This document shows, piece after piece, positions 26,356 to 35,377 of a stretch of 64,000 nucleotides of DNA. The translations under genes and the position numbers were made by a program. Position 1 is the stretch's first letter. Every line of letters begins with the position of its first letter. Source of the DNA: Mycolicibacterium boenickei (GTDB lineage Bacteria > Actinomycetota > Actinomycetes > Mycobacteriales > Mycobacteriaceae); NCBI RefSeq assembly GCF_010731295.1, contig NZ_AP022579.1, positions 1,798,001-1,862,000 of the forward strand. The letters are read 5' to 3'. The notes beneath the pieces were generated by a model. The model searched no databases. It was not told the origin of the DNA and saw only the letters and a program-made list of their open reading frames with translations.

Positions 26356-26976
26356 TCACACGATCAGTACGTCGAGTGTTCGCGGTCCGTGGACGCCTTC
26401 TACACGCTGTAGTTCAATGTCGCTGGTGGCGCTGGGGCCGGAGATGAAGGTCAACGGCCGCGTGGGCGTCAGCTCGGCGAATGCCTGCGGCACCGTGTCC
26501 ACGATCTGATCGACCCGCACCACGCAGATGTGGTGGTCAGGCACCAGCGTCAGCGCGCGCCGTCCCTGCGCGGGGCCGGCATCTAGCACGATCGTCCCAG
26601 TCGCGGCGATACCGAGCGCGCATCCGGTCAGCACCGCGTCGGCGCTGTCGAGTTGCTCGACACCCAGCGCGGGCGCGTCGACCATGGTCGTCAATCCCGC
26701 CACCCATTCGGTCGGCAGATCGGCCGGGACGACGACGGTGGCGTCCCGCCCGACCAGCTCGAGGACGGTCGACGCGATCGTGTCGACCTCGATGGGGTGG
26801 ACCCGGGCCCGGTACTCGGCGACCGTCTCGGCGAACTTCTCGACGTTTCCGGTGCCGGTCAGCGGCTCGTGGTGATAGTCCCGCGGTACCGCCACGGCCT
26901 GCGGCGGCGCCGACACCAGGGCAGCCTTGACCCGGCCCAGCACCGAAGCCCTGGCCTGGGGCGTCGGGCCGGTCAT
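26356..26976 (-). CDS. lutC: LutC/YkgG-type lactate oxidation protein
   Basis: A 206-residue LUD-domain protein, third in the lutABC operon for oxidising L-lactate to pyruvate. Family signs are DAVLTGCALGIAATGTIVLD and LVPDHHICVVRVDQIV. Its ATG overlaps the lutB stop (ATGA). It works with LutA and LutB as a flavin-free, iron-sulfur complex; its own chemistry is not settled. Confidence 0.88.
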   Translation of the reverse strand: MTGPTPQARASVLGRVKAALVSAPPQAVAVPRDYHHEPLTGTGNVEKFAETVAEYRARVHPIEVDTIASTVLELVGRDATVVVPADLPTEWVAGLTTMVDAPALGVEQLDSADAVLTGCALGIAATGTIVLDAGPAQGRRALTLVPDHHICVVRVDQIVDTVPQAFAELTPTRPLTFISGPSATSDIELQRVEGVHGPRTLDVLIV

Positions 26977-28439
26977 CCTCGTCCTTCCTCATGAGTCCGG
27001 GTCCACCACTGGCGGAACGTCTCGGCAGGCGGCGCGGGAATGTCCCGGCTGGCCGTCCACGCCGACGCCGGCCAGGGCAGCGCGGAGATGCGGTGATCGC
27101 GCCCGGCGATGAGCCGCCCGGCGCCCAGCGCCTTCTCGGCCAGCGAGAACCGGCCCGCGCCGGCCATGGCCCACCCCGCGGCCTTCATCGCCAGGGTCTG
27201 CCCACCCGGCAGGCCCCGCCGGTCCTGGTCCACCTGGGCCGCCCGGAGGTGCACCAGGATCGAGGGGATGTCGATGCGCACGGGGCAGGCTTCGAAGCAC
27301 GCGCCGCACAGCGACGAGGCGTACGGCAGGCTGGCGTTGGGGTCATCGTGGCCAGTGGTGCCGGTGAGCTGAGGACTCAGGATCGCGCCGATCGGTCCCG
27401 GATAGACCGAGCCGTACGCGTGGCCGCCGGTGCGTTCATAGACCGGGCATACATTCAGGCAGGCGCTGCACCGGATGCAGTGCAGGGCCGCGCGGCCGAC
27501 CTCGTCGGCCAGCACGCGGGTGCGGCCGTTGTCCAGCAGGACCAAGTGGAACTCCTGCGGCCCGTCGCCGGGGTGCACGCCCGTCCACATCGAGGTGTAC
27601 GGGTTCATCCGTTCGGCCGTCGAGGAGCGCGGCAGCAACTGCATGAAGACCTCGAGGTCGGCGAACGTCGGCACGATCTTCTCGATACCCATCACGGTGA
27701 TCAGCGTGTCCGGCAGCGTCAGGCACATCCGTCCGTTGCCTTCGGACTCCACCACCGCGAGTGTCCCGGTCTCGGCGATACCGAAGTTGGCACCGCTGAT
27801 GGCGACCTTCGCGGTGAGGAACTTGCGTCGCAGATGCGCCCTCGCCGCCATCGCCAGCACCCGGGGCTCGTCGGTGAGCTCGCCGGCGTCGGGCATCTCG
27901 CGGGTGAAGATCTCCCGGATCTCGGCGCGGTTGCGATGGATGGCCGGCACCAGGATGTGGCTGGGCTTGTCGTGGCCGAGCTGCACGATGAGCTCGGCCA
28001 GGTCGGTTTCGAACGCGGCGATGCCCTGGGCTTCCAGGTACTCGTTGAGGCCGATCTCCTGGGTGGCCATCGACTTGACCTTGACCACCTCGTCGGAGCC
28101 TGTGGCCCGGATCAGGTCGGCGACGATGCGGTTGGCCTCGTCGCCGTCGCGGGCCCAGTGCACCACGCCGCCGCGCTCGGTGACGTTGTCCTCGAGTTGT
28201 ACGAGCAACTCGGGAAGCCGTGCCATGACGTCCTGCTTGAGTGCGCTGCCCGCGGCGCGCAGCTGCTCCCAGTCGTCGCATTCGCGGATTGCGTTGAGCC
28301 GCTTGGTCCGAATGGTGTGGGTGGCATGGCCGATGTTGCGTCGCAATTGAGAATCGGCGAGCGCGGTGCGGGCGGCTTGCGGGAAGGGCACGTCGCCGCG
28401 GAGATTGCCGACACCGGGGGTGCCCAGGAAGGTGGTCAT
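26973..28439 (-). CDS. lutB: LutB iron-sulfur lactate oxidation protein
   Basis: A 488-residue protein with an N-terminal LUD domain (SGANFGIAETGTLAVVESEG) and a C-terminal ferredoxin-like part. The clusters are CIRCSACLNVCP (C321, C324, C327, C331) and CGACFEACP (C378, C381, C385), consistent with two 4Fe-4S centres. It passes electrons from lactate within the LutABC complex. The ATG at 28439 is chosen because it overlaps the lutA stop (ATGA). Middle gene of the operon. Confidence 0.92.
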   Translation of the reverse strand: MTTFLGTPGVGNLRGDVPFPQAARTALADSQLRRNIGHATHTIRTKRLNAIRECDDWEQLRAAGSALKQDVMARLPELLVQLEDNVTERGGVVHWARDGDEANRIVADLIRATGSDEVVKVKSMATQEIGLNEYLEAQGIAAFETDLAELIVQLGHDKPSHILVPAIHRNRAEIREIFTREMPDAGELTDEPRVLAMAARAHLRRKFLTAKVAISGANFGIAETGTLAVVESEGNGRMCLTLPDTLITVMGIEKIVPTFADLEVFMQLLPRSSTAERMNPYTSMWTGVHPGDGPQEFHLVLLDNGRTRVLADEVGRAALHCIRCSACLNVCPVYERTGGHAYGSVYPGPIGAILSPQLTGTTGHDDPNASLPYASSLCGACFEACPVRIDIPSILVHLRAAQVDQDRRGLPGGQTLAMKAAGWAMAGAGRFSLAEKALGAGRLIAGRDHRISALPWPASAWTASRDIPAPPAETFRQWWTRTHEEGRG

Positions 28440-29170
28440 TTCTGGGCCGCCAGGATCTCGGCCAGGTGCACGGTGCGCACGCCGGAGCGCAGCCGGCTCA
28501 GCCCGCCACCGATGTGCATCAGACACGAGGAGTCCCCGGCGCTGCACACCTCCGCGTCTGTCTCCAGGATGTGGGCCATCTTGTCGGCCAGCATGGCCGT
28601 GGAGGTGTCGGAGTTCTTGATCGCGAAGGTTCCGCCGAAACCACAACAGGATTCGGCTTCGGGCAACTCCACCAACGTCAGGCCCCGCACGTGGCGCAGC
28701 AGCCGCAGTGGTTTTTCACCCACCCCGAGCATGCGCAGTGAGTGGCAGGTCGGGTGATAGGTGACGCGGTGCGGATAGTAGGCGCCGACGTCGTCGACAC
28801 CGAGCACGTCGATCAGGAACTCGGACAGCTCATATGTATTGGCGGCCAGGATCTCGGCACGGGTGGCGAGTCCTTCGTCACCGGCGCGCCGGGCCACCAT
28901 CGCGTGCTGGTGGCGTACCGAACCCACGCATGAGCCCGACGGGGCGACGATCGCGTCGCACTTCGCAGATTCGAAGGCCTCGACGTGATTGCGCACCAGT
29001 GCGGTGGCTTCCTTCAGGTAGCCGGTGTTGACATGCATTTGACCGCAACAGGTTTGGCCCTTGGGGAACTCCACCTGGTGGCCGAGGCGCTCGAGCAACT
29101 GCACCGTGGCGATCGCTGCGGGCGGGAACATCGCATCCGCCAGGCAGGTCGCGAACAGGGCGATTCGCAT
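28436..29170 (-). CDS. lutA: LutA (CCG-domain) lactate oxidation protein
   Basis: A 244-residue protein with two cysteine-rich CCG domains: TCCGQMHVNTG near residue 42 and SCCGFGGTFA further on, plus YHPTCHSLR. These bind an iron-sulfur centre in GlpC/LutA-type proteins. First gene of the operon. The ATG at 29170 has GAGGAG at five bases' spacing; a GTG at 29176 is in frame but would overlap that ribosome site. Upstream, AACCGGTT at 29216-29223 is a small perfect palindrome that could be an operator. Confidence 0.9.
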   Translation of the reverse strand: MRIALFATCLADAMFPPAAIATVQLLERLGHQVEFPKGQTCCGQMHVNTGYLKEATALVRNHVEAFESAKCDAIVAPSGSCVGSVRHQHAMVARRAGDEGLATRAEILAANTYELSEFLIDVLGVDDVGAYYPHRVTYHPTCHSLRMLGVGEKPLRLLRHVRGLTLVELPEAESCCGFGGTFAIKNSDTSTAMLADKMAHILETDAEVCSAGDSSCLMHIGGGLSRLRSGVRTVHLAEILAAQK

Positions 29171-29235
29171 GCGCACTCCTCAAGCGTGACGTGTCCACAG
29201 TACCGATCGGGTGGTAACCGGTTTTCCGATTCGAG

Positions 29236-29804
29236 TCAGGGCAGCTGTCGTAAATCCAGCGCGTAGAACAACTTGTCGTATCGCCGTTCACCCACCGCGA
29301 CGAATCTCTCAAGCACCCCGTATCTCTCGAAGCCCAAGGACTCGTAGAGCCGGGCGGCGCGCTCGTTGTCACCTCGGAGATCCAGGGTCAGCACCTCGAC
29401 GTGCGATTCGGCGGCGGCCCGAATCAGCCCCTGCATCAGGAGCCGGCCGATGCCAAGGCCTTGGCACCGCGGGTCCACTGCCACTTTCTCGATGTCCGCG
29501 TGGGGCCGGTGCGTCGGGCGCGTATACCGGCGCCAGTAAGCGAAACCGGCCGGCTGCCCGTCCACTTCCGCGACGAGAAGTGCGCCGTCGCCGGTCGCCA
29601 CTGCGCCGACGGTCTCGCCCAGCAGTTCGGCGACTTCGGCTTCTGTGGGTGGATCGACCCAACCCAGCGCGGCGCCCCCGGCCACCAACTGCTGCAGCCC
29701 CCGGCCACCAACTGCTGCAGGAGTGCCGCGATGGCTCCCGTCAGCGGTGGCACGAGGTCAGGTGAGTCGACGGAAAGGACCCGAACCGCTGTCGACTCGA
29801 CCAT
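29236..29804 (-). pseudogene. GNAT acetyltransferase, frameshifted by duplication
   Basis: Removing one copy of a 23-bp tandem repeat at 29675-29720 restores one 181-codon frame from the ATG at 29804: MVESTAVRVLSVDSPDLVPP, then LLQQLVAGGAALGWVDPP and the rest of a GNAT domain with DPRCQGLGIGRLLMQGL as the acetyl-CoA loop. With both copies, the frame breaks after about 36 codons. The intact part from 29688 lacks the first helix of the fold, so the protein is probably inactive, though a start at the TTG at 29688 cannot be excluded. Simple loss of one repeat would repair the gene. Confidence 0.85.
29675..29720. repeat. 23-bp perfect tandem duplication
   Basis: Two identical 23-base units, each starting CCCCCGGCCACC and ending CTGCTGCAG, at 29675-29697 and 29698-29720. 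The length is not a multiple of three, so the duplication shifts the frame of the acetyltransferase gene it lies in. It could arise by and revert through slipped replication. Confidence 0.95.
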
Positions 29805-29834
29805 GACGGCAGTATCCCAGCCCTCCGGTGCGCC

Positions 29835-31064
29835 TCAGTGCTTCCACTGCGCGCCGCGATAGTGCTCCCACGGGTTGTAGTCGGCGAGCAGTTCCTCCTG
29901 GGGCGGGCGCTCGGACTCGGGTACGTGCTGCAGGTTGATCCGCACCCGGTACCAGATCGAACTCGGGCCGCGCATGCCGTCGAGCAGGATGTCGACGGGT
30001 TCGAGCCGCTCGGCGACCGCCGGATGGCGTTCGCGCCACACGTCCAGCGCCGCCATGGCCTCGTCTTTGGTTTTGGTCTTCGCGATCTCGATCAGGGGCA
30101 TGCTCGACTGCCTCCGACCGTCGTGCGAGGCGCCCTTGGGGGCCTTCTCCGCCGGGCCGAGCTCCTCGGCGAGTGCGAGCAAACCGTCCAGCCCGCCAAC
30201 CGTGATGTCCATGCCCTCCCACGGGTCGCCGATCTCGGCGAACCGGGCGGGCACGGTGGCGACCGTGAACGCTTCGGGGCGGCAGCCGTCGACCTCGTCC
30301 CAGCGCAGCGGGGTGGAGACCCGCGCATCCGGGGTGGCGCGCACCGAATAGGCCGAGGCCACCGTGCGGTCCTTGGCGTTCTGGTTGAAGTCGACGAATA
30401 CGCGGGCGCCCCGCTCCTCCTTCCACCATCGCGCCGTCGCGAGATCGGGAACGCGTCGCTCCACTTCACGAGCCACCGTCTCGGCGGCCAGCCGCACTTT
30501 GGTGAACGGCCACTCCGGGTGGATCCGCGCATAGATGTGGAAGCCGCGGGAGCCCGACGTCTTGGGCCAGGCCGTCAGACCGTGCTCTTCCAGCACCTCG
30601 CGGGCCACCTGTGCGACGGCGACGATCTGCGACCAGTCGACCCCGGGCATCGGGTCCAGGTCGACCCGCAGTTCGTCGGGATGGTCGAGGTCCTCGGCCC
30701 GCACCGGGTGCGGGTTCAGGTCGACGCAGCCCAGGTTCACCGCCCACGCCAGGCCCGCGGTGTCGCGCAGGACCGCTTCCTTGGCCGACGTGCCGGACCG
30801 GTACTTGAGCTCGGCCACGTCCACGTAATCCGGCCGCTTCTCCGGTGCCCGCTTCTGGAAGATGGCCTCGGCGGCAATGCCCTTGACGAACCGTTTGAGG
30901 ATCATCGGACGTCCGTAGACCCCGCGCAACGCGCCGTCGGCCACTGACCGGTAGTAGTTGATCAGGTCCAGCTTGGTGACGTGCGCGTCAGGGAAAACCA
31001 CCTTGTCGGGGTTGCTGACGGCCACCACGAGGCCGTCGATCTCCAGCGACACTGCACCGGCCAT
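29835..31064 (-). CDS. LigD-type polymerase/primase, PolD2-like
   Basis: A 409-residue stand-alone archaeo-eukaryotic primase-type polymerase of the LigD-Pol group. Metal-binding aspartates sit in LRVDLDPMPGVDW, the nucleotide-binding histidine region is TSGSRGFHIYARIHP, and VDFNQNAKDRTVASAYSVR is the third motif. It fills gaps and can prime or add ribonucleotides during DNA repair. Gene order (divergent from fadD2) matches Rv0269c of M. tuberculosis, from memory, hence PolD2. The ATG at 31064 is chosen; the frame continues upstream only as an antisense shadow. No ligase domain is fused. Confidence 0.85.
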   Translation of the reverse strand: MAGAVSLEIDGLVVAVSNPDKVVFPDAHVTKLDLINYYRSVADGALRGVYGRPMILKRFVKGIAAEAIFQKRAPEKRPDYVDVAELKYRSGTSAKEAVLRDTAGLAWAVNLGCVDLNPHPVRAEDLDHPDELRVDLDPMPGVDWSQIVAVAQVAREVLEEHGLTAWPKTSGSRGFHIYARIHPEWPFTKVRLAAETVAREVERRVPDLATARWWKEERGARVFVDFNQNAKDRTVASAYSVRATPDARVSTPLRWDEVDGCRPEAFTVATVPARFAEIGDPWEGMDITVGGLDGLLALAEELGPAEKAPKGASHDGRRQSSMPLIEIAKTKTKDEAMAALDVWRERHPAVAERLEPVDILLDGMRGPSSIWYRVRINLQHVPESERPPQEELLADYNPWEHYRGAQWKH

Positions 31065-31099
31065 GAGCACATGGTAGTTACCGCCCGCGGTGCGATAGA

Positions 31100-31119
31100 T
31101 GTCACTTATTGTTGCGACA
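31100..31119. promoter_or_regulatory. Candidate dyad at the fadD2 start
   Basis: TGTCAC and GCGACA, eight bases apart, pair at five of six positions. The dyad touches the A of the fadD2 start codon and lies between two divergent genes, so a repressor site is possible. No regulator gene is adjacent. Confidence 0.3.
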
Positions 31120-32792
31120 TGCCAAGTCTGTCTGATCTGCCGGCGAACCTGACCGCGAAGGCCAAGCAGTACGCGGAGCGTGGCGCGGCCGAATTGCACT
31201 ACGCGCGCAAGATGTTCGAGGCCGGCGCGCTGCGGCTGGAACCGCCGCAGAACATCCTGGCCATGCTGGGCGACATCCGGACCTGGGGTGAGATCGGGAT
31301 GATCCCCGCGCTCAACGCGCGCCGGCATCCCAACCGGGTTGCGGTCATCGACGACGACGGCGAATTCACGTTCGGTGAGCTCGACTCCGCGGCGCACGCG
31401 GTGGCCCACGAACTGCTCACGATGGGCGTCCGGGGCGGTGACGGGGTGGGGATCCTGGCGCGTAACCACCGCTGGTTCCTGGTTGCGCTGTACGGCGCGG
31501 CCCGGGTCGGCGCCCGGATCATCCTGCTCAACTCCGAGTTCTCGGGCCCGCAGATCAAGGAGGTCTCCGAGCGCGAGGGCGCCAAGGTGATCATCTACGA
31601 CGACGAATACACCGCGGCGGTCTCTCATGCCGATCCCGAGCTGGGCAAACTGCGGGCGTTGGGCGTCAACCCGGATTCCGATCAACCGTCCGGAAGCACA
31701 GACGAGACCCTGGCCGACGTCATCGCGCGCGGCAACGGGCGTCCGGCGCCGAAGGCCACCAAGCACCCGTCGATCATCATCCTGACCAGCGGCACCACCG
31801 GCACACCCAAGGGCGCCAACCGGGCCGCTCCGCCGTCGCTCGCCCCGATCGGGGGAGTGCTGTCGCACGTCCCGTTCAAGGCAGGCGAGGTCACGTCGCT
31901 GCCGGCGCCGATGTTCCACGCGCTCGGATTCCTGCACGCCACCATCGCGATGATGCTGGGCACGACCCTGGTGCTGCGTCGCCGGTTCAAGCCCGCCACC
32001 GTGCTCGAAGACATCGAGAAACACCAGGTGACCGCCATGGTGGTGGTGCCCGTCATGCTCTCGCGGATGCTCGACCACCTCGAGCAGATGAAGCCGAAGC
32101 CGAATCTGTCCTCACTGCGGATCGTGTTCGTCTCCGGGTCCCAGCTCGGCGCCGAGCTGGCCTCCCGGGCGCTCAAGGAGCTCGGGCCCGTCATCTACAA
32201 CCTCTACGGCTCCACCGAGATCGCCTTCGCGAGCATCGCCCGCCCCAAGGATCTGTCGATCAACCCGTCGACGGTCGGGCCGGTGGTCAAAGGCATCACC
32301 GTCAAGATCATCGACGACAACGGCAAGGAGCTCCCGCAGGGCCAGGTGGGCCGGATCTTCGTGCGAAACACGTTCCCGTTCAAGGGATATACCGGCGGCG
32401 GGGGCAAGCAGATCATCGACGGCATGCTGTCCTCCGGCGATGTCGGATACTTCGACGAGCACGGTCTGCTCTACGTCAGCGGCCGGGATGACGAGATGAT
32501 CGTGTCCGGCGGCGAGAACGTCTTCCCGGCCGAGGTCGAGGATCTGATCAGCGGTCATCCAGATGTCATCGAGGCGACCGCGCTCGGCGTCGAGGACAAG
32601 GAATGGGGTGCCCGGCTCAAGGCTTTCGTGGTGAAGGCCGAGGGCGCCAGCCTCGACGAGGACACCATCAAGACCTACGTCAAAGAACACCTGGCGCGCT
32701 ACAAAGTGCCACGTGAGGTGGTGTTCCTCGATGAGCTGCCGCGCAACCCCACCGGCAAGATCCTCAAGCGTGAGCTGCGCAACCTGGAATAG
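31119..32792 (+). CDS. fadD2: Long-chain fatty acid-CoA/AMP ligase FadD2
   Basis: A 557-residue AMP-forming acyl ligase. The P-loop SIIILTSGTTGTPKG, then YNLYGSTEIAFASIA, the SSGDVGYFDEHGLLYVSGR hinge and the C-terminal lysine in NPTGKILKREL are all in place. It activates a fatty acid to acyl-CoA in the cytoplasm. It has the usual full length; the ATG at 31119 is probably close to the transcript start. Divergent from the PolD2-like gene, as fadD2 is in M. tuberculosis (from memory). An SDR gene follows 29 bp later and may be co-transcribed. Confidence 0.9.
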   Translation: MPSLSDLPANLTAKAKQYAERGAAELHYARKMFEAGALRLEPPQNILAMLGDIRTWGEIGMIPALNARRHPNRVAVIDDDGEFTFGELDSAAHAVAHELLTMGVRGGDGVGILARNHRWFLVALYGAARVGARIILLNSEFSGPQIKEVSEREGAKVIIYDDEYTAAVSHADPELGKLRALGVNPDSDQPSGSTDETLADVIARGNGRPAPKATKHPSIIILTSGTTGTPKGANRAAPPSLAPIGGVLSHVPFKAGEVTSLPAPMFHALGFLHATIAMMLGTTLVLRRRFKPATVLEDIEKHQVTAMVVVPVMLSRMLDHLEQMKPKPNLSSLRIVFVSGSQLGAELASRALKELGPVIYNLYGSTEIAFASIARPKDLSINPSTVGPVVKGITVKIIDDNGKELPQGQVGRIFVRNTFPFKGYTGGGGKQIIDGMLSSGDVGYFDEHGLLYVSGRDDEMIVSGGENVFPAEVEDLISGHPDVIEATALGVEDKEWGARLKAFVVKAEGASLDEDTIKTYVKEHLARYKVPREVVFLDELPRNPTGKILKRELRNLE

Positions 32793-32821
32793 TTTGCTCC
32801 GATCGGTGGTAGTACAGCCTT

Positions 32822-33604
32822 GTGAACATCGAACTGACCGGAAAGACCGCACTCGTCACTGGCTCGACACAGGGCATCGGGCTGGCCATCGCCGAGCAAC
32901 TGGCCCGTAGCGGTGCGCGGGTCGCCGTGAACGGTCGGACCCCGGCTCGCGTCGATGAAGCCGTCGCCAAACTGGGCGACTTCGACGTCCTCGGCGTCGC
33001 CGCCGACGTCTCCACCGAGGAGGGAACGGCCGACCTGCTGCGGCAGCTGCCCGACGTCGACATCCTGGTGAACAACCTCGGCATCTTCGGCGCGGTACCG
33101 CCGCTGGAGATCACCGACGAGCAGTGGCGCAACTACTTCGACGTGAATGTCCTTGCCTCAGTGCGACTTATCCGCAGCTACCTGCCCGGGATGACCGAGC
33201 GAGGCTGGGGTCGGGCGATCCAGATCGCCAGCGACTCGGCGATCGTCACGCCCGCGGAGATGATCCATTACGGCGTGTCGAAGACGGCTTTGCTCGCGGT
33301 ATCGCGCGGTTTCGCCAAGGAGGCGGCGGGCACCGGCGTGACCGTGAACTCGGTCATCGCCGGGCCGACCCACACCGCCGGAGTCGAGGACTTCGTCTAC
33401 CAACTCGTGGACAAATCGCTGCCGTGGGACGAGGCGCAGCGGGAGTTCATGATCAAGCACCGGCCGCAGTCGTTGATCCAGCGGCTGATCGAGCCGGAGG
33501 AGATCGCGAACATGGTGACTTACCTGGCCTCTCCGCTCGCCTCGGCCACTACCGGTGGAGCGTTGCGGGTCGACGGCGGATACGTCGACTCGATCCTGCC
33601 CTGA
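32822..33604 (+). CDS. Short-chain dehydrogenase/reductase
   Basis: A 260-residue SDR with a GTG start. Cofactor motif TGSTQGIG at residues 13-20, NNLG at 84-87 (an L in place of the usual A), S137 or S139, Y150 and K154. It is similar to 3-oxoacyl-ACP-reductase-type enzymes and follows fadD2 closely, so it probably acts on an acyl or hydroxyl intermediate. Substrate not known. Confidence 0.88.
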   Translation: MNIELTGKTALVTGSTQGIGLAIAEQLARSGARVAVNGRTPARVDEAVAKLGDFDVLGVAADVSTEEGTADLLRQLPDVDILVNNLGIFGAVPPLEITDEQWRNYFDVNVLASVRLIRSYLPGMTERGWGRAIQIASDSAIVTPAEMIHYGVSKTALLAVSRGFAKEAAGTGVTVNSVIAGPTHTAGVEDFVYQLVDKSLPWDEAQREFMIKHRPQSLIQRLIEPEEIANMVTYLASPLASATTGGALRVDGGYVDSILP

Positions 33605-33607
33605 CGG

Positions 33608-34354
33608 TCAGCGCCTCATCAGGGCGAAGACTCCCCAGCCGAGATACTCCCGCGTGTAGCGCGCATAGCGCGCGGGCTCGGTGGTGAGTTCGGCGCGTAC
33701 CTCGGGCGCCAGTTCATCGTCAGGGTTCTGGTCGAGCCAGCGGCGCATGTTGAGCCACTGTGCCGCGGCATACCGGTCCCAGCTGTCCTGGTCGGCCAAC
33801 ACCATTTCCACGACGTCGTAGCCGAGGTCCCCGAACTGCTCGATCAGTTCGGGGAGTGGCAGGAAATCCGCCACGTTGGTGGCGTGGCAGGCTTGCGCCG
33901 TCTTCTGGTCTGGCGGAGTGCGGCGCCAGTAGGGCTCGCCGACGAGCATCAGTCCTCCGGGCCGGAGGCTGTGGCTGAGCAACTCGGCCGTCCCGGCGAC
34001 ACCGTTACCGATCCAGGTGGCGCCGATGCACGTGGCCAGATCCACCGGCTCGGCCGCGACATGGCCGGCGGCGTCACCGTGCACGAACTCCACCAGGTCG
34101 GCGACACCGAGCTCGATGGCGCGGGTCCGGGCCTGTTCGGTGAACACTGTGCTGATATCCACACCTGTGCCCGTGAAGCCCAAATCACGTGCCCAGGTGC
34201 ACAACATCTCACCTGAGCCGCTGGCCAGGTCGAGCACCCGTGTTCCGGGCGCCAAGCGAAGCGCCCTGCCGAGGGTGGCGTATTTGGCAGGAGTCAGCGG
34301 ATTGTGGATGCGGTGGCTGCTCTCGCGAATGGTGAAGATACGGGGTAGGTCCAT
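33608..34354 (-). CDS. SAM-dependent methyltransferase
   Basis: A 248-residue class I methyltransferase. The SAM-binding loop is VLDLASGSGEMLC and motif II is TGVDISTVFTEQAR; DLATCIGATWIGNG follows. It ends with a helical region rich in tryptophan (YTREYLGWGVFALMRR). It converges on the SDR gene with only a few bases between stops. Acceptor unknown; small-molecule methylation is most likely from fold type. Confidence 0.83.
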   Translation of the reverse strand: MDLPRIFTIRESSHRIHNPLTPAKYATLGRALRLAPGTRVLDLASGSGEMLCTWARDLGFTGTGVDISTVFTEQARTRAIELGVADLVEFVHGDAAGHVAAEPVDLATCIGATWIGNGVAGTAELLSHSLRPGGLMLVGEPYWRRTPPDQKTAQACHATNVADFLPLPELIEQFGDLGYDVVEMVLADQDSWDRYAAAQWLNMRRWLDQNPDDELAPEVRAELTTEPARYARYTREYLGWGVFALMRR

Positions 34355-34463
34355 GACCGAATTCCTTTGTGAGAGGCCCTCGGACCCACACGCAGCGAAG
34401 AACTTCTTCTAAGACAGGGCGGCGTGAGTCAGGACGGGGCCTGAAGAGTGAGGATGATCGAGG

Positions 34464-34480
34464 CACTGCTCAAAGCAGTG
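34464..34480. other. Small hairpin in a gene-poor 240-bp gap
   Basis: The 34355-34595 gap has no convincing gene. It contains a hairpin of perfect seven-base arms, CACTGCT and AGCAGTG, around CAA. It may terminate the minus-strand membrane-protein gene at 34596, whose stop lies about 115 bp away. Confidence 0.35.
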
Positions 34481-34595
34481 GGCTCCGTGACAGTCATCAA
34501 CTCACCTACTCCGATCTCGGCAGCACACCCTGGTGGCAACTGCGCCCTCCACGCTACAAGCCTGTGCCGTGACTGCCCAATGGTTTTCCGCACGG

Positions 34596-34907
34596 TCACG
34601 ACAGCATCGCCGAACCCGGCACCGCCAGGCACAACAGCGATAACGCCAGCAGGAACCAGCCCGCGCCCTGCCAGATCGGCCAGGTGCCTTCGGCTTTCCA
34701 TACCTGGTAGGTGCGGATGAACGCGCCGACGCCACCGACGAAGACGATCGTCGGGACCAGCGAGGCCGAGAGCGTGGAATGGTCGAAGGCGTAGAACGTC
34801 AGGGCAACAGCGGCGACGGCGACCACCGCCACCACGTACCACACTGCGGACCGGAACATCTCCGGGTCGTGCCAACGCTTTTCGACGTCATTCTCGTCGC
34901 TGCCCAT
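34596..34907 (-). CDS. Small membrane protein, three helices
   Basis: A 103-residue protein with a short charged N-terminus (MGSDENDVEKRWHDPEMF) and three hydrophobic helices at about residues 20-40, 48-63 and 82-98. It resembles small DUF-type membrane proteins of mycobacteria; no function is recognised. The ATG at 34907 is the first plausible start. It lies 17 bp after a secreted-protein gene on the same strand. Confidence 0.7.
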   Translation of the reverse strand: MGSDENDVEKRWHDPEMFRSAVWYVVAVVAVAAVALTFYAFDHSTLSASLVPTIVFVGGVGAFIRTYQVWKAEGTWPIWQGAGWFLLALSLLCLAVPGSAMLS

Positions 34908-34924
34908 GGTGCTCGCTCATATCG

Positions 34925-35215
34925 TCACGGTGGCCCGTTGATGTACCAGGCCAGGCATCCCGGCCGGTCCCGGCACGCGATGATCGCGCCGGCATCAGGG
35001 GCGGACCCGCGTACCCGGGGCGGTCGGGGCTGCAGATTGCAGTTCACCACATACGGGTTCCACGGAATGACACCGTTCACACATGGCTCGGCCTGGATTT
35101 CGGCGGGCGCCGGGGAAACTTGCCCCCACACGGCGGTCGGTGCGATGACGACCGACAGCGCTGCCGCGCCCAGCAGCATCGGGCGCAGAATCCGTTGCAG
35201 TGACGTTCTCATCAT
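34925..35215 (-). CDS. Small secreted protein with four cysteines
   Basis: A 96-residue protein with a signal peptide (RPMLLGAAALSVVIAPTAV, cleavage near VWGQ) and four cysteines at residues 45, 59, 81 and 87, suggesting two disulfides. The mature part is proline-rich. It is probably co-transcribed with the membrane-protein gene 17 bp downstream. No known function; similar exported proteins are common in mycobacteria. Confidence 0.7.
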   Translation of the reverse strand: MMRTSLQRILRPMLLGAAALSVVIAPTAVWGQVSPAPAEIQAEPCVNGVIPWNPYVVNCNLQPRPPRVRGSAPDAGAIIACRDRPGCLAWYINGPP

Positions 35216-35270
35216 TGAGTGCCAACCGTTTCTGGTAGCCGTCTATTTCGACGGTAGCACTCAAGTCACT

Positions 35271-35334
35271 CCGCGAGCAGACACATAACTGCCTCTTTTC
35301 CAGCGGCGATGGGCAGTTATGTGTCTGCTCGCGG
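35271..35334. repeat. Intergenic hairpin repeat, copy 1
   Basis: Perfect 23-base arms at 35271-35293 and 35312-35334 flank an 18-base loop. The outer part, CCGCGAGCAGACACA, is shared with the hairpin at 40368, while the inner part (TAACTGCC) is different but still self-complementary. It lies before the secreted-protein gene and after the formamidase stop, so it may act as a terminator for the latter. Confidence 0.8.
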
Positions 35335-35377
35335 ACAGAGGCCGACGGATCGCGGGACAGGCCGGACGCGAAGCCGC

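Noticed and set aside
29216..29223. AACCGGTT palindrome upstream of lutA
   Set aside because: Eight-base palindromes are frequent by chance at this composition and no regulator gene is adjacent.
31065..32078. Upstream extension of the PolD2-like frame over fadD2
   Set aside because: The extension lies antisense to a complete fadD2 and shows no protein-family likeness.
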